Source of the DNA: Planctomycetota bacterium | Lineage (GTDB): Bacteria; Planctomycetota; Phycisphaerae; WQYP01 | Reading direction: 5' to 3' | Assembly: GCA_021808105.1 (NCBI GenBank) | Contig: JAKBCC010000003.1 | Coordinates: 1 to 50,991 of the forward strand | DNA: 50,991 nt | In this document: piece after piece, positions 34,293 through 41,750 of the stretch | Numbering within the stretch: position 1 is the stretch's first letter | Layout of the letters: each line of letters opens with the position of its first letter | The notes under the pieces: generated by a model | What the model saw: only the letters and a program-made list of their open reading frames with translations | What the model was told of the DNA's origin: nothing | Databases searched by the model: none | Made by a program: the position numbers and the translations under genes

Positions 34293-34751
34293 TCAGGAGA
34301 GCCGGTTAGCTTTGGGGTTCGCTTCCGGACTCAATACGTTGTCATAACTATGTGTAGAATTGAATTCATAACGATTGCCGTTGATGGTTGTGAAGTGTTC
34401 CAGCCATCGCGTCCGCGAGCATCGAATTGCAATACGATCAATGGCACATTTTTCCACCACGTCCGGTGCAACGGGTGCTGACAAGCCACTACGGTCGCTC
34501 GGCATTTGGGACGGTGCACTGTGAAAGCCGGAAATCTGTAAGCCGGCATGGGGGATATTTTGCGGATCAAATGTCGTAATTCCTGCCCGTGTGCCCCCCG
34601 TGTGATAGGGCGTAACATAGTTGTATCCCGCCGATTGATGCGATGGAAAATGATTGACAGCGGTGAGATTCAGGAAAAAAGCCAGCACCACCAGGGTTGC
34701 CACAAGGAGTTCCCATGATTCCAACAGCATCCGGACCTTTTTTCCGTTCAT
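34293..34751 (-). CDS. possible small membrane-anchored protein
   Basis: An open frame from the ATG at 34751 encodes about 152 residues with one membrane helix near residues 15-31 (LLVATLVVLAFFLNLTAV) after a short basic N-terminus. The rest is polar and has no recognisable family. There is no good ribosome-binding site and other frames are open over the same bases, so it may be chance. It lies upstream of amt on the same strand. Confidence 0.33.
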   Translation of the reverse strand: MNGKKVRMLLESWELLVATLVVLAFFLNLTAVNHFPSHQSAGYNYVTPYHTGGTRAGITTFDPQNIPHAGLQISGFHSAPSQMPSDRSGLSAPVAPDVVEKCAIDRIAIRCSRTRWLEHFTTINGNRYEFNSTHSYDNVLSPEANPKANRLS

Positions 34752-35268
34752 GATCACGGTATGCACTGGCTGCGGATGGTAAATCTGTCCACTTTGTCCG
34801 AAGCTGTGGTTGCCGGAAAAACTTGGTCTCGGTTGCAGTTGTCGCCGACGGAAATGGTGCACGAGTACTCCAAACCACATGCCCGGATGACACGATCATC
34901 CGAGGACCATCCCGCCATCAGCGGGTTATCGGCGTCCATTCCGACACAAAATTAAAAGCTAAGCCGCCTGACGCGCCTGTATCCATTCAAGCCAACGCCA
35001 GCGGGCCGAAACCGATCCGGCATTGTTATTAAAGCAATTTCTATGCCAGAGGCTTGGCCACTACCTAAAATTTAGGCAAAAGGGTGGAAAACAAGGGATT
35101 TTATAGTCAAATGGCCCGTCTCGCCGTGATGCGCCGGCAAGCATCAAGCCTAATAAACAGTCAGCCGCTGTTGCCTGCGGTGAGAAAACAGATCGCCGTG
35201 CATCAAAATCAGGCACGGGGTCGGTTCGAAGAGGAATGAATAGAAATTACGCAGGGCGCACAATTTAT
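34752..35268. other. non-coding stretch upstream of the tandem repeats
   Basis: No gene is supported in these 517 bases. Short open frames occur in several frames without any family resemblance. I see no RNA gene or clear promoter. Confidence 0.55.
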
Positions 35269-35580
35269 CACAAAGCCGCCGGCTCTGCCGGTGGTGCAAG
35301 GTACGAGGTTATAGGTTACAGGGGACCGGTTACAGGGGGGCCAGCTATCTGGGACAGGTTGCGGTTAGCTGGAAGATAGCCCAGCACCGCGCCGATGTCC
35401 CGATGCCCCACAAAGCCGCCGGCTCTGCCGGTGGTGCAAGGTACGAGGTTATAGGTTACCAGGGGACCGGTTACAGGGGGGCAAGCTATCTGGGACAGGT
35501 TGCGGTTAGCTGGAAGATAGCCCAGCACCGCGCCGATGTCCCGATGCCCCACAAAGCCGCCAGATCTGCCGGTGGTGCAG
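35269..35580. repeat. 140-bp tandem direct repeat, two full copies and a partial third
   Basis: Copies begin at 35269, 35409 and 35550, giving periods of 140 and 141 bases. The extra base is one inserted C. The first two copies are almost identical; the third stops after about 30 bases. Each unit opens with the palindrome GCCGCCGGC/GCCGGTGGT, contains a GGTTACAGGGGACCGGTTAC segment, and then a GGTTAGCTGGAAGATAGCC segment. Repeated open frames within it are a consequence of the repetition. Confidence 0.92.
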
Positions 35581-35604
35581 GCTCCGACATTATCGGAGCG
35601 GTCG

Positions 35605-35720
35605 ATCTCGCGAACGATTTCAAATTCCAGATTTCCGATTTGCAATTCCAGCTGCCAGATGCAACGCTCCAGATTCCAGGTCCCCGGTCCCAGGCCCCCG
35701 GTTCCAGGTCCCCCCAGGCC
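35605..35720 (+). repeat. degenerate ATTCCAG/GTTCCCC low-complexity array
   Basis: Imperfect units such as ATTCCAG, GGTCCCC and GGTTCCAG repeat about every 7-14 bases and run up to the panC stop. A related array is at 39925-39950. Confidence 0.65.
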
Positions 35721-35732
35721 GCTTTCGCTCCG

Positions 35733-36578
35733 TCACGCAACGACCAGATTATCAATCAGCCGCGTGGTTCCCAGCGTGGCCGCTATTAGAAATACACACG
35801 GTGTGGCAACAGTCTGGCGATATACTTCCAGTGTTTCGGGGTGACAGGCCAAGGCATACTGTACTTCCAGGCCGGCCTGTCCGATGCGCTCACTTAAGCC
35901 GGCTTCCAAAGCCCCGGCATCTCTCACGCCGCCGCTATATTCATGTCGTGCCCAGCTTAACGCTTGGTAAATGCTGCCGGCTTGAGCTCGTTGATCAGGG
36001 GATAAATAGCGGTTGCGGCTGCTCATGGCCAGGCCGTCCGGCTCGCGCAGCGTAGGGGCGGTGACAACCTCTACCGGCATATTCAAATCCCGCACCATGT
36101 GCTTCAGGATCAGTTGCTGCTGAAAATCTTTCTGTCCCAGAATCATTGAGGCCGGCTCAACAATGCCCAGAAGTTTGGCAACCACCGTACACACGCCCCG
36201 AAAATGTCCGGGGCGAATGGCCCCGTCCAGCACGCTGCCCAGCGGTCCTGGATCAATGCTCATCGCGCTGCCGGGGGCGTACATTTCCTCCGGTGATGGG
36301 AAAAACACCGCATCCGCTTCCCATGCCGCGAGATGGGCTAAATCCTGTTCAAAAGGGCGGGGATACTTATGAAAATCTTCCTGCGGCCCGAACTGTGTGG
36401 GATTGACAAAAATGGATACCGCAACGATTCCATCCGACCCCGCCAGACGCCGAGCCATGCGTACCAAACTTCCATGCCCTTCATGCAACGCTCCCATGGT
36501 AGGCACAAAGATTACTTTGCCGCCTGCCGCGGACCGCCGATACCGGCGAAATTCAGAAATTGTTTTACAAATGTTCAT
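35733..36578 (-). CDS. panC: pantothenate synthetase
   Basis: PanC condenses pantoate and beta-alanine with ATP to give pantothenate. The 281-residue protein has VPTMGALHEGHGSLV (H32 and H35 of the HxGH nucleotidyl-transfer motif), SIFVNPTQFGPQEDF, the PGHFRGVCTVV loop, GQKDFQQ and the KMSKS-like SSRNRYLS. Length is usual (about 280). It lies 24 bases after folK on the same strand, so the two are probably one transcript. panD is 31 kb away and panB is not in the window. The stop is next to the low-complexity repeat. Confidence 0.95.
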   Translation of the reverse strand: MNICKTISEFRRYRRSAAGGKVIFVPTMGALHEGHGSLVRMARRLAGSDGIVAVSIFVNPTQFGPQEDFHKYPRPFEQDLAHLAAWEADAVFFPSPEEMYAPGSAMSIDPGPLGSVLDGAIRPGHFRGVCTVVAKLLGIVEPASMILGQKDFQQQLILKHMVRDLNMPVEVVTAPTLREPDGLAMSSRNRYLSPDQRAQAGSIYQALSWARHEYSGGVRDAGALEAGLSERIGQAGLEVQYALACHPETLEVYRQTVATPCVFLIAATLGTTRLIDNLVVA

Positions 36579-36602
36579 CCGGCAATCTCTTTTGATTCAG
36601 AC

Positions 36603-37088
36603 TCAGGGACACGACCCCATCGGACATGCCCGCAAAAGCGCCATCATGGATTTTCCCAGCAGAGGATGGATCATTTCCGGGGCAATTTCCGCCAATGGCC
36701 GCAACACAAATAATCGATCATGCAGCCGGGGATGCGGAATGGTTAAGTCCGGTTTCTCCAATATCAAATCATTATAAAAAAGAATGTCCAAGTCTATCAG
36801 GCGCGGGCCATGCCGTATTTCACCGGTTCGAAACCGCCCCAGCTTCCGTTCAACGCCGGCCAAAGCCGTCAAAAGGTCTTCGGGTGACATTTCCGTTGTC
36901 AGGCGCGCGGCAGCGTTGCAGTAATCTTCCTGTCCGGGCGGTCCGCCCACCGGGGCGGTGATAATAAACTGGGATACGCGTTCCACCTGTGTTCCCGGCA
37001 ACTCTGCAATTGCCGCCAGCGCCTGGCGCAGATTCTCTTCCCGATTTTCCAGGTTGCTTCCAAGTGCGATGTAACAAATTGCGGCCAT
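36603..37088 (-). CDS. folK: 2-amino-4-hydroxy-6-hydroxymethyldihydropteridine pyrophosphokinase
   Basis: HPPK transfers pyrophosphate from ATP to hydroxymethyl-dihydropterin in folate synthesis. The 161-residue protein has YIALGSNLENREENL near the start, PGQEDYCNAA, the metal and ATP motif RHGPRLIDLDILFY, and IPHPRLHDRLFVLRPL. Length and motif order match the family. It is followed by panC after 24 bases and preceded by the GT87 gene 17 bases upstream. Confidence 0.95.
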   Translation of the reverse strand: MAAICYIALGSNLENREENLRQALAAIAELPGTQVERVSQFIITAPVGGPPGQEDYCNAAARLTTEMSPEDLLTALAGVERKLGRFRTGEIRHGPRLIDLDILFYNDLILEKPDLTIPHPRLHDRLFVLRPLAEIAPEMIHPLLGKSMMALLRACPMGSCP

Positions 37089-37105
37089 GTAAGACGTTAT
37101 CCTGT

Positions 37106-38464
37106 TCAGAGATTTCCAGCGGTTGAAATTGCGGTATCAGGTGATGCGGAAGGCAACGGCTGATCGTTGATGCGCGTCGTGAAAATCACCAGCATAAGCA
37201 GCACCGAGGCCCAAAGCGATACACCGATGGTCAGCATCCAGCGATGGCCGTCGGGGCCGAAAATTTTTGCGACATCGGTCGTTAAAAACATCAGAAAAGC
37301 CGCGGCGGATAAGGCGGTTAACGCCCGACGCCGTGTGATGTAAGCCATCCGCGGATCGGACAAAATCATTCCCACCGCCAGCAGGGTAAGAATCAGCGTG
37401 ACAAAATGCGGCACCCAGGTCCGTGGCGAAGCCCAGAGCATAAAAGCCGCTACCGCTCCGATTTCCATCACATATCGGCGATCGCGAAGGGTTGGTAACA
37501 CTTTCCGCGACCACCATAAACCGATCAGCCCGATCACAATAAGAACCATGCGGATAATCATATCGGAAGCCGGCCCTGACACGTTGATGACATTGACATA
37601 ATGAGCCGGATGTAGTCGATCCGGGTGCATCGGAAATGCCGGCACATGGCGAATCAGCCGGGCGATGAAAACCGGTATGGATTGCCCGACAAAATAGGTC
37701 AGATGGCCGCCCTTCAGGTACGGCACAATCATGATGCGTGCCCATTGCCGCAGCCACGCCAGATTCTGAGTCCACCCAAATATTGCCGCAGGAATTAATA
37801 GCAGGCCCAGAAGCAGGCCCGCCAGAAAACCGCCCGCGACATGCCATTGACGTTTCCACAAAAAATAAATGAAAAACACCAGTGGAGTTACCTTAATGCA
37901 CACCGCAAACGCAATGAGAATGCCCCCCAGCCATTTCCATCCCGGTGCATCAAGCTGGGCCGCGCATAACCCCAGCGTCAGCGGGAGCAGCATGAATAAA
38001 TTGGTCTGCCCTTCCTGAATATCCTGTAATGCCGGCCAGAACCAGACGGCTAACATCAGCAGAATCGCGGTGACGGACAACTTTACCCCCGCCTGCCGGG
38101 CCATGCGATACACCGCCCAGAATATGCCGATGGAAAAAATATATTTGCATATCGCCCAGATAAACTCCGCATTCGGCGGCGAAAACCAGGTCAACGGCCC
38201 GAAAACAGCCAGCGTTACCGGGGGGGTTGGAAAGGTATCACTGGTGTAGGGCACATGGTGCTGAATAAACGGCGGCACCACGACCATCCAGCGGTCAAAG
38301 TCGTTCACGTAATGGGTGGAACCGGTTTTTTCCCGATGGATTACCCGCGCACGCGCCTGAAAAGCTGCGACAATGGTGACGATCAACCCGACCGCCAGAA
38401 TAATGCTGACGGCAAGTCGATGGGGGGACATTGTGTTGCTTTTTGCATTCACAATTGCAACCAA
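37106..38464 (-). CDS. GT87 family (DUF2029) membrane glycosyltransferase
   Basis: The 452-residue polytopic protein matches the GT87/DUF2029 family, GT-C-fold mannosyl- or arabinosyl-like transferases that use polyprenyl-phosphate sugars. The clearest part is QEGQTNLFMLLPLTLGL followed by GGILIAFAVCIKVTPLVFF and FLWKRQW, which is the family signature. An FDRWM periplasmic loop with acidic residues follows the first helix. About ten membrane helices are predicted. The TTG at 38464 has AGGAAAG upstream; an ATG at 38431 is an alternative. It sits between dapL and folK on the same strand; the target glycan is unknown. Confidence 0.85.
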   Translation of the reverse strand: MVAIVNAKSNTMSPHRLAVSIILAVGLIVTIVAAFQARARVIHREKTGSTHYVNDFDRWMVVVPPFIQHHVPYTSDTFPTPPVTLAVFGPLTWFSPPNAEFIWAICKYIFSIGIFWAVYRMARQAGVKLSVTAILLMLAVWFWPALQDIQEGQTNLFMLLPLTLGLCAAQLDAPGWKWLGGILIAFAVCIKVTPLVFFIYFLWKRQWHVAGGFLAGLLLGLLLIPAAIFGWTQNLAWLRQWARIMIVPYLKGGHLTYFVGQSIPVFIARLIRHVPAFPMHPDRLHPAHYVNVINVSGPASDMIIRMVLIVIGLIGLWWSRKVLPTLRDRRYVMEIGAVAAFMLWASPRTWVPHFVTLILTLLAVGMILSDPRMAYITRRRALTALSAAAFLMFLTTDVAKIFGPDGHRWMLTIGVSLWASVLLMLVIFTTRINDQPLPSASPDTAISTAGNL

Positions 38465-38506
38465 TTCTTTCCTGTCTTTCCTGCCGCCGCACCTGGCTCT
38501 TTTCCG

Positions 38507-39673
38507 CTAAAGCTTCAGCGATCCAATACGTGCAACCGCTTCGCGCAAACGGGATTCATCCACGGTCAGCGCCATACGCAAATACCCTTCGGCCGCCGGA
38601 CCAAAGCCCGCACCCGGCACGGTTACCACGTGCACCTCTTCCAGCAGGCGGTTGCACAAATCCATGGAACTTATTCCCTGAGGAGTATTTACCCAGCAGA
38701 AAAACCCGGCTGTGGGTTTGCGAAACTTCCAGCCCAGGGCGGACAAACCGCCATGCAGCGTATCGCGCCGCCGCCGGTAAATATCCATCTGTTGTTTCAC
38801 ATCAGGATGGTCATAATGTTCCAATGCTGCGGCTCCGGCCACCTGAACGGCATTAAATTGTCCGGAATCCACATTGCCTTTCACCTGCCCCAGGGCCGCC
38901 ACCACCGCCGGACTTCCTACCGCCCAGCCAATGCGCCAGCCGGTCATATTGAAACTCTTGGATAACGAATGAAATTCAATGGCGACATCCATCGCACCGG
39001 GTACCTGCAAAATGCTGCACGGCGGATGCTCAAAATAAACCTCGCCATACGCCAGATCATTGGCGATGATCCAGTTGTACTGTTTGGCCATGGCCACCGC
39101 TTTTTCATAAAAGCTTAGCGGGGCGGTTGCGGCTGTGGGGTTGTTGGGATAATTCAACCACAGCAGCCGAGCGTGCTGCCGCACGTCTTCGGGGATGGCG
39201 TCTAAATCCGGGAGAAAATCATTGCTCTCCAGTAAGGGAAGATGATGCACCCGTCCGCCGGAGAAGATGGCTCCGCTGGCATACACCGGGTAACCGGGCT
39301 GGGGAACCAGGACCACGTCGCCGGGATTAATAACCGCCAGGGGCAAATGGGCAATGCCGTCCTTGGAGCCGATGGTGGTGATGATATTTTTATCAGCATC
39401 CACGGTGACCCCAAAGCGTTTCTGCATGAATCGTGCCGCCGCGTGCCGAAATGCCGGCACGCCCTCATCAAAGGGGTAGCGGTGATTTTTTGGATCGTAA
39501 ATGGCTTTGGCCATTTCATCAATAATAAATTTGTGCGTGGGCAAATCCGGATCACCCACCCCAAGGTTAATGACATCTTTGCCCGCGGCCAGCAGGGCGC
39601 GCTTTTTACGGTCAATTTCAATAAACAAATAAGGGGGCAAAGCCTGCAGGCGTTGGGACTTGGTAAACGACAT
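38507..39673 (-). CDS. dapL: LL-diaminopimelate aminotransferase
   Basis: The 388-residue fold type I aminotransferase converts tetrahydrodipicolinate to LL-diaminopimelate in one step, for lysine and peptidoglycan. Features are INLGVGDPDLPTH, YPFDEGVPAFR, NYPNNPTAATA, ANDLAYGE and the PLP lysine K239 in SLSKSFNMTGWRIGW. This is the pattern of the DapL/aspartate aminotransferase I-gamma group common in planctomycetes and chlamydiae, although other aminotransferases of this group cannot be excluded. AAGGAAA lies upstream of the ATG. It is the first gene of the minus-strand run dapL-GT87-folK-panC. Confidence 0.88.
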   Translation of the reverse strand: MSFTKSQRLQALPPYLFIEIDRKKRALLAAGKDVINLGVGDPDLPTHKFIIDEMAKAIYDPKNHRYPFDEGVPAFRHAAARFMQKRFGVTVDADKNIITTIGSKDGIAHLPLAVINPGDVVLVPQPGYPVYASGAIFSGGRVHHLPLLESNDFLPDLDAIPEDVRQHARLLWLNYPNNPTAATAPLSFYEKAVAMAKQYNWIIANDLAYGEVYFEHPPCSILQVPGAMDVAIEFHSLSKSFNMTGWRIGWAVGSPAVVAALGQVKGNVDSGQFNAVQVAGAAALEHYDHPDVKQQMDIYRRRRDTLHGGLSALGWKFRKPTAGFFCWVNTPQGISSMDLCNRLLEEVHVVTVPGAGFGPAAEGYLRMALTVDESRLREAVARIGSLKL

Positions 39674-40011
39674 TCAGAATTTCCTTCCATTACCGGGAAA
39701 ACAAATTAACGCTGCCGCAGTGAATATCCGGGGCACCGGGCAGTTACGCCAGTGTAAGAAAGATTGAACTTCCGGTAAAGTAGGGCGGCGCTAAGTTACG
39801 GGTTACAGGGGACAGGTTACAGTGCAGGGGGGGGAGGAGTTAGGAGTTGGACGAGCATTCAGGAGTTAGAAGTTAGAAGGCTTTGGAAGCGCTGCGCTTT
39901 TGCAAGATGCGAAATGCTAGATGCTAAATTCCAGATTCCAGGTTCCCCCAACCGTCCCGGAAACGCAGTAACCGGACGTTCGTTTAACTTGAATGGAGAC
40001 ATACGGTTCTG
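39674..40011. other. 338-base gap between divergent dapL and lgt, mostly repeat elements
   Basis: No gene is present. About half the stretch is the composite 7-base-periodic element at 39794-39948; the dapL leader is at the left and the lgt leader at the right. No convincing promoter hexamers are seen. Confidence 0.65.
39794..39948. repeat. composite 7-bp-periodic repeat element A
   Basis: In order: GGTTACA-type units (39794-39822), TTAGGAG/TTAGAAG units (39836-39880), a TTTGGAAGCGCTGCGCTTTT segment (39882-39901), then ATGCTAG/ATTCCAG units to 39948. The TTAGAAG units and the GGAAGCGCTG segment recur at 49126-49175. Confidence 0.8.
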
Positions 40012-41289
40012 ATGCTGGCTTATTATATTCAAACGCTTAATCCATTTATTTGGCAATGGGGAAATTCCGGATTTGGTATCCGCTGGTATGGAACGGCTTA
40101 TCTGCTGGGCTTTATCATCGCGTACCTGTTGATGAAACGCTTCATCCGCACGGGCCGCATGTTGCTGCCCATGGAGCAACTGCCGGATTTTGTCCTTTTT
40201 GTTGCAATTTTCGGCGTATTAATTGGCGGGCGCCTCGGCGAGGCGCTGCTATATCGCCCCAGCATGTTTACCAATTTCTCTCCGCCGTTTCCGTATTGGG
40301 GATTATTAAAAATTCAGGATGGCGGCATGGCAGCCCATGGCGGAATTGTCGGCGTGTTTACCGCGTCCTACGTCTTCGCCAGACGCCGCGGCTACCGTTT
40401 TCTGAACTTGGTGGATTGCGGTGCCATGGTGGCTCCCATTGGAATATTTTTTGGTCGCATCGCTAATTTTATTAATGGCGAAGTGTATGGCCATATTTCG
40501 CACGCGAAATGGGCGGTGCAGTTTCCCACCGAATTGATTTACCAATCGCAACCGCTGGACGCACGGATTCGCCACCTGGCCGCAAAAATTGCCGCCAAAC
40601 ATCCGACCAGTGCCCATTTAATGAATCAAAATCCGGTCGCGGGAATGGTGCGCTATATCAGCCATCACCTGCAATGGCATCACCCCAGCCTCGTGCCCGC
40701 GCTGGCCCTGCATCCAAAAGAGGAAATCATCAAACTGGCGCAAAACGGCAAATCCGCCTTTCTCAACGCGCAACTCCAACAGATTCCGGATTTCCTTCGC
40801 AAAATTAAGCTGGATGTTCAGGCCCGCCATTTGGCCCAGCAGGTGATGGTTCGCTATCCTGATCTCGCCGGTGCCATACGCCGGAACCCCAATATGGAAT
40901 TAATTAATCTGGCGCGGCAAGGCAACGCGTTTGTTATTACCCACCTGCGTGAAATTCTTAACCCGCGGATTCCCTCGCAACTTATTGAAGCGTCACTGGA
41001 GGGGCTGCTGCTGTTTCTGCTCTGTTTTTTCATCGGGTCCCGGTGGAAAAAGGAAGGCATTACCGCCGCCTGTTTTGCCACATTCTACCCCATCATGCGA
41101 ATGATCGGAGAGCAATTCCGCGCCGGCGATCAGCCCAAACTGATTTTTGGCCATTGGATATCCCTGGGTGATTTATACAGTTGGCCCATGCTGATTCTTG
41201 GCCTGATATTCCTGATCTGGGCCATCCGCCGCCCGCCAACAGCCGCCGCGACGGGGCGAGGGGAAAAGGAGGTAGGAGTTAGAAGTTAG
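40012..41289 (+). CDS. lgt: prolipoprotein diacylglyceryl transferase with a large repeat-containing insertion
   Basis: Lgt attaches diacylglycerol to the lipobox cysteine of lipoproteins; several are encoded in this window. The ends are typical: IRWYGTAYLLGF, GGRLGEALLY, MAAHGGIVG (H109) and FFGRIANFINGE (R149), and C-terminal PSQLIEASLEG and FRAGDQPK. The protein has 425 residues, against 291 in E. coli. Residues of about 177-318 form an extracytoplasmic insertion between FPTELIYQ and NPRIPSQL, with three related helical units (KHPTSAHLMNQNP, HHPSLVPALALHPKEEII, RYPDLAGAIRRNPNMELI). The last codons (EVGVRS) are read from a 7-bp repeat element that has invaded the 3' end. Confidence 0.92.
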   Translation: MLAYYIQTLNPFIWQWGNSGFGIRWYGTAYLLGFIIAYLLMKRFIRTGRMLLPMEQLPDFVLFVAIFGVLIGGRLGEALLYRPSMFTNFSPPFPYWGLLKIQDGGMAAHGGIVGVFTASYVFARRRGYRFLNLVDCGAMVAPIGIFFGRIANFINGEVYGHISHAKWAVQFPTELIYQSQPLDARIRHLAAKIAAKHPTSAHLMNQNPVAGMVRYISHHLQWHHPSLVPALALHPKEEIIKLAQNGKSAFLNAQLQQIPDFLRKIKLDVQARHLAQQVMVRYPDLAGAIRRNPNMELINLARQGNAFVITHLREILNPRIPSQLIEASLEGLLLFLLCFFIGSRWKKEGITAACFATFYPIMRMIGEQFRAGDQPKLIFGHWISLGDLYSWPMLILGLIFLIWAIRRPPTAAATGRGEKEVGVRS

Positions 41290-41379
41290 GAGCCGCGTCA
41301 GGTTACAGGTTACAGGTTACAGGTTACAGTTGGCTACAGAAAAAAAACTGTCCCCTGTAACCCGTCACCTGTAACCTCG
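41273..41379. repeat. 7-bp-periodic repeat element B with inverted GGTTACA arrays
   Basis: TTAGGAG/TTAGAAG units (41273-41292) overlap the end of lgt. They are followed by four to five GGTTACA units (41299-41330) and, after 16 bases, an inverted imperfect array (41347-41379). The arms could form a long hairpin and may act as a terminator before tRNA-Val. Confidence 0.85.
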
Positions 41380-41439
41380 TCCGTCCCGCATCTTCTGGAC
41401 ACATCCGCCAACGCTTTGTAGGATAATACTCCCGTAGCC

Positions 41440-41513
41440 GGGCGATTAGCTCAGTTGGTTAGAGCGCATGCATGACACGCATGAGGTCACAGGTTCGAAT
41501 CCTGTATCGCCCA
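41440..41513 (+). tRNA. tRNA-Val (anticodon GAC)
   Basis: A complete cloverleaf: acceptor stem GGGCGAT/ATCGCCC, D-arm GCTC...GAGC, anticodon stem CATGC/GCATG around loop ATGACAC with anticodon GAC, variable AGGTC, T-arm ACAGG TTCGAAT CCTGT, discriminator A. The CCA end is not encoded. It reads GUC and GUU valine codons. It precedes the accessory stretch at 41.7-46.5 kb. Confidence 0.95.
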
Positions 41514-41750
41514 ATATATTGATATGTTCATTGGTACGCGTGTTGAGAAGCGAGAGCAGTGCGACGCGAAACAGTCCTTGTTGCGGATCGGTCGGCTTGG
41601 ACAGCAAGGGTCTGGTTAATATCCGGGGCAGCGAAGCGCCATGCAAGATTATGGGTCGTATCCATAACAGCGTTGGTTCCAGTTCGCATGGAAGGGGAAA
41701 AAAGTGCGTAATTCTCAGCAATCACATGAGATAGACCTAAGGAGCATCAC

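Noticed and set aside
35316..35645. 109-codon minus-strand frame with a repeated GGFVGHRDIGAVLGYLPANR segment
   Set aside because: The repetition comes from the 140-bp DNA repeat; no family match and no ribosome-binding site.
40132..40145. TGAAACGCTTCA, resembling a LacI-type site
   Set aside because: Two bases too short for the operator pattern and inside the lgt coding sequence.
41446..41721. Minus-strand open frame of 91 codons with a GFEPVTSC peptide
   Set aside because: It is the antisense reading of tRNA-Val, a known source of false proteins.
41514..41750. Possible attachment-site repeat of the tRNA-Val 3' end downstream
   Set aside because: I looked for the T-arm and acceptor sequence on both strands through 51 kb and found no second copy; no integrase gene is present.
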